Of a stretch of 64,000 nt of DNA, positions 45,966-54,665 are shown piece after piece. Position numbers and translations under genes: made by a program. Source of the DNA: Luteimonas aestuarii (GTDB lineage Bacteria > Pseudomonadota > Gammaproteobacteria > Xanthomonadales > Xanthomonadaceae). The notes below the pieces were generated by a model. It had not been told where the DNA came from and did no database searches. It saw nothing but the letters and a program-made list of their open reading frames with translations. The DNA is taken from positions 62,001 to 126,000 of the forward strand of contig NZ_SMTF01000002.1 in NCBI RefSeq assembly GCF_004357985.1, written 5' to 3'. Each line of letters starts with the position of its first letter. Position 1 is the stretch's first letter.

Positions 45966-46811
45966 TTGACCATCGATACGGACAACATGAATACATCGGT
46001 CACCGCCACCGGCGGGCATGCGATTGCGGCGGCGTTCACCGCGGCACGGCGTGGCGGGCGTGCGCTTCCTGCCTTCCCGGGGGAGATCCCGCCGGACCTG
46101 GTGGCGGCCTATGCCGTGCAGGATTTGGCGATTTCGCGCTGGCCGGACCGCGTGGCGGGCTGGAAGGTGGGTTACATCGCCGCCGAGCGTCGCGATGCGG
46201 CGGGTGACGATCGCCTGCTGGGCCCGATCTTCGCCGGTCAGGTGGTGGTGGCCGAAGGCGAGGTCGCGCTGCCGGTCTTCGCTGGTGGATTCGGGGCCGT
46301 CGAGGCCGAGTACGTACTGCGCCTGGAGGCCGATGCCGACCCGTCGCGCCTTGAATGGACACCGGGGGACACGATCGATGTCCCGGCCACCCTGTCCATC
46401 GGGCTGGAGATCGCCAGCAGCCCGCTGGCGACGATCAACCAGCTCGGTCCGCGGGTGGTGGTATCCGATTTCGGCAACAACAACGGGCTGGTGGTCGGGG
46501 CGGAGATCCCGGGGTGGCGCGACCTGCCGGAAGCGGAACTGCTGGCCGAGACCTGGATCGACGATGCCTGCGTGGGACGCGGAGGTGCTGCGATGCTGCC
46601 CGGCGGCCTGCTGGCCGCGTATGCATTCGCGCTGTCGCGCTCGGCGCGGCGGGGGCGACCGCTGAAGGCCGGCGACCTCATCGCCACCGGCAACGCCACC
46701 GGCATCCACGACATCCTGCCGGGACAACAGGCGCGCATCCGCTTCGGCGACCATGGGGAAATCGTCGGCCGTGCAGTGGCCGCGTCGGCCTCCGGAGGCA
46801 TCGCGACATGA
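45966..46811 (+). CDS. 2-Keto-4-pentenoate hydratase/FAH-fold protein
   Basis: 281 residues of the fumarylacetoacetate-hydrolase superfamily, MhpD/2-keto-4-pentenoate hydratase branch: GWKVGYIA, FGAVEAEYVLRLEAD (metal-binding Glu residues), LSIGLEIASSP, and GDLIATGNATG. In catechol pathways such enzymes hydrate 2-keto-4-pentenoates; no such pathway is visible here. Its place at the head of a pectin TRAP operon suggests hydration or tautomerisation of an unsaturated or keto uronate, which is inference only. A GGGAG ribosome site supports TTG at 45966-45968 as start; ATG at 45987 is the alternative. Its stop overlaps dctP (ATGA). Confidence 0.78.
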   Translation: MTIDTDNMNTSVTATGGHAIAAAFTAARRGGRALPAFPGEIPPDLVAAYAVQDLAISRWPDRVAGWKVGYIAAERRDAAGDDRLLGPIFAGQVVVAEGEVALPVFAGGFGAVEAEYVLRLEADADPSRLEWTPGDTIDVPATLSIGLEIASSPLATINQLGPRVVVSDFGNNNGLVVGAEIPGWRDLPEAELLAETWIDDACVGRGGAAMLPGGLLAAYAFALSRSARRGRPLKAGDLIATGNATGIHDILPGQQARIRFGDHGEIVGRAVAASASGGIAT

Positions 46812-47794
46812 AGCGCAGGCAGTTCATCGCCGGTGGCGTTGCCGGCTGCCTTGCCGGTGCATCCCCGCTGCAGGCGCTGGCGCGGCGCGGCGAGGTGCTG
46901 ACTGCCACCGATGTGCACGTCCGCGACTATCCGACGGTACAGGCGGTGCGCTGGATCGGCGAGACGCTGGAGCGCGAGACCGACGGCCGCCTGCGCATCC
47001 GCCTCTACCATTCCGGGCAGCTCGGTCGCGAAGCCGAGGCCATCGACATGGCGCGCTTCGGCGCCATCGACTTTGCGCGCGTCTACAGTGGCGCGCTGAA
47101 CAACGCCTTTCCGCTCACCCAGGCGCTGTGCCTGCCGTACGTGTTCGATTCGGTCGCGCACATGCGCCGGGCGATGGACGAGGGCGTGGGCCAGGCGGTG
47201 CTGGACGGGTTTTCCACGCGTGGGCTGGTCGGGCTTGCGATCTACGATTCCGGCGCACGTTGCTTCTACAACGCGCGACGCCCGATCCACACGCCGGCCG
47301 ACCTGCAGGGCATGAAGATCCGCGTGCCGGTGTCGGACATCTTCATCCGCATGCTGCGGCTGTTCGGCGCCAACGCCACGCCGCTGTCGCTGGGCGAGGT
47401 GTATTCGGGCATGGAGACGAAGATGATCGACGGCGCGGAGAACAACATCCGCAGCTTCCACTCCAGCCGGCATTTCGAAGCGGCGCATTACTGGTCGCGC
47501 AGCGACCATTCCTACGCGCCGGACGTGCTGCTGCTGTCGCAGCGCACCTGGGACGCGCTGTCGCCGGCGGATCGCGAGCTCGTCCGCACCACCGCGCGCG
47601 CATCCGTGGACGTGATGCGCAAGGCCTGGGACGAATCGGAAAGCGCGGCACGCGATGCGGTGCTGGCCGCGGGCGTGCGGTCGAACGACGTCGACATGGA
47701 CGCCTTCCGAGAGGCCGCGCGACCGATGCTGCAGGAATACCTGCGCAATCCCGACATCGATGCGCTGTATCGCCGCATCCGCGCACTGGCATGA
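46808..47794 (+). CDS. TRAP transporter substrate-binding protein (DctP)
   Basis: A 328-residue periplasmic binding protein of the DctP/TRAP family. The leader MKRRQFIAGGVAGCLAG has a twin-arginine look, which would mean export as a folded protein. Typical segments are LRIRLYHSGQLGREAEAIDMARFGAIDFA, and GMKIRVPVSDIFIRMLRLFGANATPLSLGEVY with the arginine that binds the ligand carboxylate. A uronate or oligogalacturonate ligand is inferred from context. Starts at 46808, overlapping the hydratase stop, and overlaps the start region of dctQ. Confidence 0.9.
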   Translation: MKRRQFIAGGVAGCLAGASPLQALARRGEVLTATDVHVRDYPTVQAVRWIGETLERETDGRLRIRLYHSGQLGREAEAIDMARFGAIDFARVYSGALNNAFPLTQALCLPYVFDSVAHMRRAMDEGVGQAVLDGFSTRGLVGLAIYDSGARCFYNARRPIHTPADLQGMKIRVPVSDIFIRMLRLFGANATPLSLGEVYSGMETKMIDGAENNIRSFHSSRHFEAAHYWSRSDHSYAPDVLLLSQRTWDALSPADRELVRTTARASVDVMRKAWDESESAARDAVLAAGVRSNDVDMDAFREAARPMLQEYLRNPDIDALYRRIRALA

Positions 47795-47802
47795 GGACCG
47801 GA

Positions 47803-48312
47803 ATGGAACACGCAGCCGAACCCCCCGCACCGCGTACCCTGCTCGATCGCATCGCCGATGCCGCGATCGCCGTTGCCGCCGCGGCACTGGGCGGACTGGT
47901 CGTGGTGCAGGGTTGGCAGGTGGTGGCGCGCTACGTACTGAATGCCTCGCCCAGCTGGACCGAACCGGTGACCCTGCTGCTGCTGAGCACGGCGATGAGC
48001 CTGGGCGCGGCGGCGGGCGTGCACACGCGGCGGCACTTCAGTTTCAACCTGATGGCCGAGGCGATGCGCCCCGGCGCACGACGCCTGGCCGAGGCCGTGT
48101 CGGTGCTGGTGATCGTGGCCATCGGCGCCACGCTGGCGGGATGGAGCGCCGTGCTACTGGTCGATGGCTTCGGCGTGCGCGCGGCCGGCGCGCCATTGCC
48201 GCAAAGCATCAACTACCTGCCGCTGGGGCTGGGGGGTGCGCTGATGGCGGTGTTCGCGCTGGCCCGCGTGCCGGCGCTGCTGGCGCCCGTCGAAGCCGGT
48301 GAGGGCGTCTGA
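47803..48312 (+). CDS. TRAP transporter small permease (DctQ)
   Basis: A 169-residue small membrane subunit with four hydrophobic helices and the family pattern WQVVARYVLNASPSWTEPVTLLLL. It pairs with DctM to form the ion-coupled uptake channel. ATG 47803 is preferred because AGGA lies six bases upstream; ATG 47791, which overlaps the dctP stop, is the alternative. dctM starts two bases after this stop. Confidence 0.9.
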   Translation: MEHAAEPPAPRTLLDRIADAAIAVAAAALGGLVVVQGWQVVARYVLNASPSWTEPVTLLLLSTAMSLGAAAGVHTRRHFSFNLMAEAMRPGARRLAEAVSVLVIVAIGATLAGWSAVLLVDGFGVRAAGAPLPQSINYLPLGLGGALMAVFALARVPALLAPVEAGEGV

Positions 48313-48314
48313 CC

Positions 48315-49598
48315 ATGGAAATCGCACTGCTGTTCTTCGTCTTCATCGTGCTGCTGGTCATCGGCGTGCCGGTGGCCTTCGCGCTGGCGGCCTCCTCGCT
48401 GGTGACGCTGCTGTACCTCGGCCTGCCGACCGTGGTGCTGGCGCAGCAGGTGGGGGCGGGCATCGGCATCGCATCGCTGATCGCGATCCCGCTGTTCATC
48501 TTCGCCGGCGAAATCATGATGCGCGGCGGCATTTCCGAACGCCTGATCGCGCTCGCCTCGGCGATGGTCGGCCGCATCCGCGGCGGGCTGGGCCAGGTCA
48601 GCGTGCTGTCGTCGCTGTTCTTCGGCGGCGTGTCCGGCTCGGCGATCGCCGACGTGTCCGCGGTGGGCGGCACGATGATCCCGCAGATGGTCAAGCGCGG
48701 GTACGACCGCGATTTCGCGGTCAACGTCAGCATCACCGCGGCGCTGGTGGCGTTGCTGGTGCCGCCCTCGCACAACCTCATCCTGTTCTCGGCCGCGGCC
48801 GGCGGCGGCATCTCCATCGCCGACCTGTTCGCCGGTGGGTTGCTGCCGGCGCTGTTGATGACCGCGGTGCTGATGGCGACCGGCTACATCGTCGCGCGAC
48901 GGCGCGGCTATGGCGTGGAAGTCTTCCCGGGCTTCCGCACCTTGGCGTTGCGCATGGTTTCGGCCTTGCCGGGACTGGGACTGGTCGCGCTGATCTTCAT
49001 CGGCATCCGCGCCGGCGTGTTCACCGCGGTGGAGAGTGCGGCGGTGGCGGTGGCGTACGCGCTGCTGGTGACCATCGTGCTGTACCGGCAGCTGCGCTGG
49101 CGCATCTTCCTCGAGACCATCGTGCATGCCGCGCGGACCACCGGCGTGATCCTGTTCGTGATCGCGTGCGCGGCGGTGTTCGGCTGGCTGCTGGCCTACC
49201 TGCAGGTGCCGTCGGCGGCGGTGGATGCGCTGCAGTCGGTGGCCGACGACAAGTACATGGTGCTGCTGCTGATCATCGTGGTGCTGTTGCTGCTGGGCAC
49301 CTTCATGGACCTGGCGCCGATGATCCTGATCTGCACGCCGATCTTCCTGCCGGTGGCGCGTGCCTATGGCATCGACCCGGTGCACTTCGGCATGGTGCTG
49401 GTGCTGACCGGCGGCCTGGGCCTGGTGACGCCGCCGGTGGGGTCGGTGCTGTTCGTCGGCACCGCCATCGGCAAGATCTCGATCGCCGAGAGCCTGCGCT
49501 CGATCTGGCCGTTCTGGCTGGCCGCGCTGGGCGTGCTGCTGGTGGTGGCGTTCTTCCCGCCACTGTCGCTGTGGCTGCCGGCGTTGCTGCGCGCCTGA
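48315..49598 (+). CDS. TRAP transporter large permease (DctM)
   Basis: A 427-residue inner-membrane subunit with about twelve helices, starting MEIALLFFVFIVLLVIGVPVAFALAASS, typical of DctM. SVLSSLFFGGVSGSAIADVSAVGG and GLVTPPVGSVLFVGTAIGKIS are the conserved re-entrant motifs of the transport core. It uses a sodium or proton gradient to bring the DctP-bound ligand into the cytoplasm. Last gene of the hydratase-dctPQM unit. Confidence 0.93.
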   Translation: MEIALLFFVFIVLLVIGVPVAFALAASSLVTLLYLGLPTVVLAQQVGAGIGIASLIAIPLFIFAGEIMMRGGISERLIALASAMVGRIRGGLGQVSVLSSLFFGGVSGSAIADVSAVGGTMIPQMVKRGYDRDFAVNVSITAALVALLVPPSHNLILFSAAAGGGISIADLFAGGLLPALLMTAVLMATGYIVARRRGYGVEVFPGFRTLALRMVSALPGLGLVALIFIGIRAGVFTAVESAAVAVAYALLVTIVLYRQLRWRIFLETIVHAARTTGVILFVIACAAVFGWLLAYLQVPSAAVDALQSVADDKYMVLLLIIVVLLLLGTFMDLAPMILICTPIFLPVARAYGIDPVHFGMVLVLTGGLGLVTPPVGSVLFVGTAIGKISIAESLRSIWPFWLAALGVLLVVAFFPPLSLWLPALLRA

Positions 49599-49639
49599 TG
49601 GCCGCCGCATCCATCGCCAGCCGTGCGGCGATTGGGTAA

Positions 49640-49653
49640 GGTAACCGGTAGCC
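49640..49653. promoter_or_regulatory. Candidate operator upstream of the LacI-type regulator gene
   Basis: GGTAACCGGTAGCC, 17 bp before the regulator ATG. Read inversely it contains the same ACCGGTTACC ten-mer as the kduD site. It fits autoregulation by the adjacent LacI-family protein. Confidence 0.65.
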
Positions 49654-49670
49654 CAAGACGCAGACCCCGC

Positions 49671-50735
49671 ATGCCGCCCAGCAGGAACAAGGACGCCCCC
49701 GCCGCCGTCAAGGTGGGCGCCGGCAAGGGCGGCAAGGCCGCCACGATCAACGACATCGCGCGGCTGGCGGGCGTGTCGAAGAAGACCGTGTCGCGGATCA
49801 TCAACCGCTCGCCGCTGGTGCGCGAGGATACGCGCGAGAAGGTCGAGGCGCTGATGCGCGAGGTGGGCTACACGCCCGACCCGATGGCGCGCGGCCTGGC
49901 GTTCCGGAAGTCGTTCCTGATCGGCATGGTCTACGACAACCCCACCGCGCAGTTCATCGTCAACATGCAGTACGGCGCGCTGGACACGCTGCGCGACTCG
50001 GGATTCGAACTGGTGGTGCATCCCTGCGACAGCCGCAGCCCGAACTACATCGACGGCGTGCGTCGCTTCGTGCAGCAGCAGAAGCTGCACGGGGTGATGC
50101 TGGTGCCGCGCGTGTCCGAGGACCAGGCGCTGGCCGACATGCTCGACGAGATCGGCTGCCGCTACGTGCGCATCGCCGCAGTGGCGATGGACAAGCCCGA
50201 ACGCATGGTGGTCACCCACGACCACGATGGCGCCGCGGAAGTGGCCGACTACCTGCAGACGCTGGGCCATCGCGACATCGCCCTGATCACCGGCCCGGCC
50301 GACTATCGCTCGGCGATCGAACGCACGCAGGGTTTCCTGGGTGCGCTCGAGCGGCGCGGGATCGTCTTGCCGGAATCGCGCGTGGTCGAGGCAGGCTATA
50401 CCTTCGAATCCGGCGTGGCCGCGGCGGAGAAGTTGCTGGCGGCGAAGAAGCGACCGACGGCCATCTTCTGCGGTAACGACGAAATGGCGGCCGGCGTCTA
50501 CCGTGCCGCATTGCGCAGCGGCATCCAGATCCCGCAGCAGCTGTCGGTGGTGGGTTACGACGACAGTCCGCTGGCGTCGCGGCTGTGGCCGCCGCTGACC
50601 TCGGTGCGCCGCGACACCCGCGACACTGGCCGCATGGCCGCCGCCATGCTGCTGCAGTCGCAGGACGGGCCGCGGCCGATGGCCAGCGTGCGGCCCCACC
50701 TGGTCATCCGCGACTCCTGCCAGCCTCCGGAATGA
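49671..50735 (+). CDS. LacI-family transcriptional regulator of the pectin locus
   Basis: 354 residues. The helix-turn-helix and hinge of the LacI family lie at about 24-75 (TINDIARLAGVSKKTVSRIINRS, then VGYTPDPMARGL), with a periplasmic-binding-like effector domain beyond (FLIGMVYDNPTAQF, AIFCGNDEMAAGVYRAA, SVVGYDDSPLASRLWPPLTSV). The basic N-terminal extension of about 20 residues is unusual. Position between the TRAP operon and kduD, and shared palindromes in front of several units, suggest it is the local repressor, probably responding to KDG or a related ketouronate. No ribosome site is obvious at ATG 49671. Confidence 0.88.
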   Translation: MPPSRNKDAPAAVKVGAGKGGKAATINDIARLAGVSKKTVSRIINRSPLVREDTREKVEALMREVGYTPDPMARGLAFRKSFLIGMVYDNPTAQFIVNMQYGALDTLRDSGFELVVHPCDSRSPNYIDGVRRFVQQQKLHGVMLVPRVSEDQALADMLDEIGCRYVRIAAVAMDKPERMVVTHDHDGAAEVADYLQTLGHRDIALITGPADYRSAIERTQGFLGALERRGIVLPESRVVEAGYTFESGVAAAEKLLAAKKRPTAIFCGNDEMAAGVYRAALRSGIQIPQQLSVVGYDDSPLASRLWPPLTSVRRDTRDTGRMAAAMLLQSQDGPRPMASVRPHLVIRDSCQPPE

Positions 50736-50775
50736 ATCGCCATTGCGGCAGGACGCTGCTTGCCGCAGCGCAGTA

Positions 50776-50789
50776 TGACACCGGTTACC
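50776..50789. promoter_or_regulatory. Candidate operator upstream of kduD
   Basis: TGACACCGGTTACC, the best match to the deduced site, 113 bp before the kduD ATG and followed by AAAA. It shares the ACCGGTTACC core with the regulator-gene site and TGACACCGGTT with the hydratase site. Confidence 0.68.
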
Positions 50790-50901
50790 AAAAGCCCTAG
50801 AATGTTGCCGACTGGCTTGCTGCCGGCCCGGTGCCGGCGCGGCATGCCGAATCCATCCGCGACCCCGCGGACGCAGCCACCATTCCGCGACGGAGATCCA
50901 C

Positions 50902-51660
50902 ATGGCGTCCAACCCGTTCAGTCTCGAAGGCAAGATCGCGCTGGTCACCGGCGCCAATACCGGCCTCGGCCAGGGCATTGCGCTGGCGCTGGCCGCCGCG
51001 GGTGCGGACATCGCCGGCGCCGGTATCGCCGCGGCCGACGAGACGGCCGCCCGGGTGGAGGCACTCGGTCGTAGTTTCCTCCATATCCAGGCCAACCTGA
51101 TCAGCATCGAGCCGATCGCCCGGGTGGTGCAGGAAACCCTCGATGGCCTGGGCGGCCTCGACATCCTGGTCAACAACGCCGGCCTGATCCGGCGTGCGGA
51201 CGCCGTCGACTTCAGCGAGCAGGACTGGGACGACGTGATGAACGTCAACATCAAGTCCGCGTTCTTCATGTCGCAGGCGGCGGGCCGCCATTTCATTGCG
51301 CAGGGCCGCGGCAAGGTGATCAACATCGCGTCGATGCTGTCGTTCCAGGGCGGCATCCGCGTGCCCTCGTACACCGCATCGAAGAGCGGCATCGCCGGCA
51401 TCACCCGGTTGCTGGCGAACGAGTGGGCGGGCAAGGGCGTCAACATCAACGCCATCGCACCGGGCTACATGGCGACCGACAACACCGCGCAGCTGCGCGC
51501 GGACGAAGACCGCAACAAGGCGATCCTCGACCGGATCCCGGCCAACCGCTGGGGCAAGCCGGAAGACCTGGGCGGCACTGCGGTGTTCCTGGCCAGCAGC
51601 GCATCGGATTACGTCAACGGCGCGATCATCCCGGTCGACGGCGGCTGGCTGGCGCGCTGA
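50902..51660 (+). CDS. kduD: 2-Dehydro-3-deoxy-D-gluconate 5-dehydrogenase (KduD)
   Basis: A 252-residue short-chain dehydrogenase very like KduD: NAD-binding TGANTGLGQGIA (17-28), NNAG, catalytic Ser in SMLSFQGG and YTASK, and GYMATDNTAQLRAD, typical of KduD. It reduces 2,5-diketo-3-deoxygluconate to 2-keto-3-deoxygluconate, the substrate of KdgK. GGAG precedes the ATG at 50902. It heads the kduD-isomerase-esterase unit; the isomerase follows after 79 bp. Confidence 0.92.
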   Translation: MASNPFSLEGKIALVTGANTGLGQGIALALAAAGADIAGAGIAAADETAARVEALGRSFLHIQANLISIEPIARVVQETLDGLGGLDILVNNAGLIRRADAVDFSEQDWDDVMNVNIKSAFFMSQAAGRHFIAQGRGKVINIASMLSFQGGIRVPSYTASKSGIAGITRLLANEWAGKGVNINAIAPGYMATDNTAQLRADEDRNKAILDRIPANRWGKPEDLGGTAVFLASSASDYVNGAIIPVDGGWLAR

Positions 51661-51739
51661 CGACACGCTGGCAGGCATCGTTCGCGGGCACGGCACGTGC
51701 CCGCGGCACACACGAACCACACGATCAAAGAGAGGCCCC

Positions 51740-52378
51740 ATGAAAATCGCATTGATGCAGGAATTCAGCCAGGCACCGAAGAACCCGGTGATCCTGCAAC
51801 AGCTCGAAGCCGTCGCCGCCGAGCAGGGCCACGACGTGTTCAACGTCGGCATGGACGGCGAGAACGACCATCGCCTGACCTACGTGCACCTGGGCATCAT
51901 CGCCAGCCTGCTGCTCAATTCGAAGGCGGTGGATTTCGTCGTTGCCGGTTGCGGCACCGGGCAGGGCACGATGATGTCGCTCAATGCATGGCCGGGCGTG
52001 TACTGCGGCTATTGCATCGATCCCACCGATGCCTTCCTGTTCGCACAGGTCAACGACGGCAACGCGCTGTCCCTGCCGTTCGCGAAGGGCTTCGGCTGGG
52101 GTGCGGAAATCAACGTCCGCTACATCTTCGAGAAGGCGTTCACCGGTGAACGCGGCCAGGGCTACCCGGCCGAGCGCAAGGAATCGCAGATGGCCAATGC
52201 CGGCATCCTGTCGCAGCTGAAGCAGGCCGCGTCGAAGCCGTTCGTCGACGGACTGCGCGCGATCGACCCGTCGCTGGTCAAGCAGGCCGTGGGCGGCGAG
52301 CGCTTCCAGAAGGCGTTCTTCGACCACGCGCAGGACGACGCCATCCGTGCCTACGTGTCGGAAGTACTGGGCAAGTAA
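51740..52378 (+). CDS. RpiB/LacAB-family sugar isomerase, probable replacement for KduI
   Basis: A 212-residue member of the ribose-5-phosphate isomerase B family, longer than true RpiB (about 150) and with different termini. Family features: HDVFNVGMDG, VDFVVAGCGTGQGTMMSLN (the Cys/GTG(Q)G catalytic loop) and NDGNALSLP. Streptococcal DhuI, an RpiB-family enzyme of similar length next to a KduD-like dehydrogenase, isomerises 4-deoxy-5-hexosulose uronate to the diketo acid. The neighbourhood with kduD, and the absence of a kduI gene in this locus, suggest the same reaction here. The assignment is inference from family and context. Confidence 0.78.
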   Translation: MKIALMQEFSQAPKNPVILQQLEAVAAEQGHDVFNVGMDGENDHRLTYVHLGIIASLLLNSKAVDFVVAGCGTGQGTMMSLNAWPGVYCGYCIDPTDAFLFAQVNDGNALSLPFAKGFGWGAEINVRYIFEKAFTGERGQGYPAERKESQMANAGILSQLKQAASKPFVDGLRAIDPSLVKQAVGGERFQKAFFDHAQDDAIRAYVSEVLGK

Positions 52379-52480
52379 GCGCCTCTCCCCGCACGGAATC
52401 CCTCCCTCCGTGCCGCCCCCGCCCTGCATCGCATGCGGTCCAGGGCGGGGGCACCTTCTCCCCGCTGGCTCCGGGTGCCG

Positions 52481-53611
52481 ATGATGCACAGGCGCTTTCG
52501 AATCCTGCTTTCGATGTCGCTGCTGGCGGCTGCACTTCCGCTGCAGGCGCAACAGCGCATCTTCATCGCCGGCGACTCCACCGCCAGCGCCTACCCGTCG
52601 GAACGTGCGCCGCGCGAAGGCTGGGGCATGCGGCTGCAGCCGTACCTGGCCGATGGCTGGGAGGTGCGCAACCATGCGCAGAGTGGTCGCAGCGCGCGCA
52701 GTTTCATCGAGCAGGGCTGGCTGGAGGGGATTGCCGCCGACCTGCGTGGCGGCGACGTGCTGCTGGTGCAGTTCGGCCACAACGATGCCAAGGTCGAGGA
52801 CCCGGCGCGCTACAACGACCCCGCCGTGGACTACCCGCGATGGCTGATGCGCTACGTGGCACTCGCACGCGAGCGCGGCGCCACGCCGGTGCTGGTGACG
52901 CCGGTCGCGCGGCGCAAGTTCGACGGCACGCAGCTGCTCGACACGCACGGGCCGTATCCACGGGCGATGCGCGACCTGGCCGTGCGCGAAGGCATCCTCC
53001 TGGTCGACCTCAACGCCGCCAGCATGGCGTGGCTGCGGGCGATGGGCGATGCCGCGTCGAAGCCCTACTTCATGCATGTGCCGGCACAACGGCAGGCCGA
53101 CGACACGCATTTCAGTGCCGCAGGCGCGCAGGCCGTCGCCTGCCTGTTCGCGGCGGCATGGCGTGGCGTGGATGCCGCCGCACCCGTGCGGCCCGTGCAG
53201 GAGGAGGAGTGCGCGCAGATCCCGACGCCGTCGCTGGCGGACGTGTCGCCGTCCGTAGTGGTCAACGAACGCGATATCGCCCTTCCGCAGCCGGGCCCGC
53301 ACGGGGGCGAAGACATGACAACGGCGTATCCCTTCTTCGCCGACGCCACCGGGTTCGACGTGGTGTTCCGCAAGCGCGCGCTGCACCCGGGCGCGACCAT
53401 CGGCGCGCACGTCAACGACAAGGACGAGATCTACTACGTCCTGTCGGGCCGGGGCGTACTGACCCTCAACGGCGAAATGCGCGACGTCGGGCCGGGGGAT
53501 GCCATCCTCACCCGCAGTGGCGACAGCCACGCACTGCGCCAGTCTGGCGACGAGGACCTGGTGGTCTTCATCGTCTTCGACAACGCATCGCGGACCTCCC
53601 GCGCACCCTAG
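52481..53611 (+). CDS. Exported SGNH acetylesterase fused to a cupin domain
   Basis: 376 residues with a signal peptide (about 1-24). N-terminal SGNH hydrolase of the rhamnogalacturonan-acetylesterase type (about 25-235): FIAGDSTAS with nucleophile Ser33, NHAQSGRSARSF, FGHNDAK, and DDTHFSAAG carrying the Asp/His pair. C-terminal cupin_2 domain (about 275-365): HPGATIGAHVNDKDEIYYVLSGRG, then GDAILTRSGDSHAL. The first motif has HxN where HxH is usual, so the metal site may be altered. The esterase would de-acetylate pectin in the periplasm or outside. The cupin could be a sugar-binding module or a KdgF-like ring-opening domain. It follows the isomerase gene after 102 bp. Confidence 0.85.
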   Translation: MMHRRFRILLSMSLLAAALPLQAQQRIFIAGDSTASAYPSERAPREGWGMRLQPYLADGWEVRNHAQSGRSARSFIEQGWLEGIAADLRGGDVLLVQFGHNDAKVEDPARYNDPAVDYPRWLMRYVALARERGATPVLVTPVARRKFDGTQLLDTHGPYPRAMRDLAVREGILLVDLNAASMAWLRAMGDAASKPYFMHVPAQRQADDTHFSAAGAQAVACLFAAAWRGVDAAAPVRPVQEEECAQIPTPSLADVSPSVVVNERDIALPQPGPHGGEDMTTAYPFFADATGFDVVFRKRALHPGATIGAHVNDKDEIYYVLSGRGVLTLNGEMRDVGPGDAILTRSGDSHALRQSGDEDLVVFIVFDNASRTSRAP

Positions 53612-53826
53612 GGCGCAGCCGCTTCCGCTTCATCGCTTCGCCGGTCCGCGGCCTCCTGCAGGGTGTTGCCGACGGCCCTTGCGGCGTCGATCGGCGCCAG
53701 GATCGCGTCGTGCACGGCGCCCACCTGCGGCTCGGGCGGGCGTTCGTCGGGTGGATCCACCGGCGGCGAGCATGCGGCGCAGCAGGCCAGTGCAGCGGGA
53801 ACGATCAGGCGGGTGAAGGCGCGCAT
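53608..53826 (-). CDS. Small lipoprotein of unknown function
   Basis: 72 residues. The signal peptide [19 protein letters not shown] ends in a lipobox-like CAAC, so the mature protein probably begins at the lipidated cysteine. It continues with a proline-rich stretch ([14 protein letters not shown]) and a short helix. GGAG six bases upstream of the ATG at 53824-53826 decides the start over one four codons earlier. The stop codon overlaps that of the convergent esterase-cupin gene. No family recognised. Confidence 0.6.
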   Translation of the reverse strand: MRAFTRLIVPAALACCAACSPPVDPPDERPPEPQVGAVHDAILAPIDAARAVGNTLQEAADRRSDEAEAAAP

Positions 53827-53888
53827 CGCGGTCTCCATGCGGGGGGACGGCGCTATGCTACGCAGGACGGGGTTCGGGAGACGCGAAG

Positions 53889-54665
53889 ATGGATCCGCAT
53901 CGCTGGCGGCTCGATGGCCAACTTGCACTGGTGACCGGCGGCAGCGCCGGGATTGGCCTGGCCGTGGCGCGTGAGCTGCTCGGTTTCGGCGCTACCGTGC
54001 TGGTGGTCGCGCGCAATGCCGATGCGCTGGAATCGGCGCGCGATGAACTGGCGGAAGAGTTTCCGTCGGGCGACATCCGCGCCATGGCCGGCGACGTCGC
54101 CGACGAGGAGCAGCGCCGCGAGATCCTCGACTGGGTGGAGGACCAGGGTGACGGGCTCAACATCCTGGTCAACAACGCCGGCGGCAACCTCACCCGCGCC
54201 GCGACCGACTACGCCGAGGACGAGTGGCGCGAGATCTTCGAGGTCAACCTGTTCAGTGCGTTCGAACTCTCGCGCTACGCGCACCCGCTGCTCACCCAGC
54301 ATGCCGCGTCGAGCATCGTCAACGTCGGCAGTGTGTCCGGCGAAACCCACGTCCGCAGCGGCGCACCCTATGGCATGAGCAAGGCCGCGATGCACCAGAT
54401 GACGCGCAACCTGGCCGTGGAGTGGGCCGAGGATGGCGTGCGCGTGAATGCGGTGGCGCCGTGGTACATCCGCACGCGGCGAACCTCCGGCAAGCTGTCC
54501 GATCCCGACTACCTCGACGACGTGCTGTTGCGCACGCCGATGGGACGCGTGGGCGAACCCGAGGAAGTGGCGGCCGCGGTCGCGTTCCTGTGCCTGCCCG
54601 CCGCGGCCTACATCACCGGCGAGTGCATCGCCGTGGATGGTGGTTTCCTGCGCTATGGCTTCTGA
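53889..54665 (+). CDS. Short-chain dehydrogenase, tropinone-reductase-like
   Basis: A 258-residue SDR oxidoreductase: [12 protein letters not shown] (16-27), NNAGGN, catalytic Ser in VGSVSGETH and YGMSK, and [14 protein letters not shown] near 195. The NNAGGN and PWYIxTxxT motifs are those of the tropinone reductase-like subgroup, whose bacterial substrates are unknown. It is divergent from the lipoprotein gene (62 bp apart) and overlaps the next gene by 11 bases. Confidence 0.85.
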   Translation: MDPHRWRLDGQLALVTGGSAGIGLAVARELLGFGATVLVVARNADALESARDELAEEFPSGDIRAMAGDVADEEQRREILDWVEDQGDGLNILVNNAGGNLTRAATDYAEDEWREIFEVNLFSAFELSRYAHPLLTQHAASSIVNVGSVSGETHVRSGAPYGMSKAAMHQMTRNLAVEWAEDGVRVNAVAPWYIRTRRTSGKLSDPDYLDDVLLRTPMGRVGEPEEVAAAVAFLCLPAAAYITGECIAVDGGFLRYGF

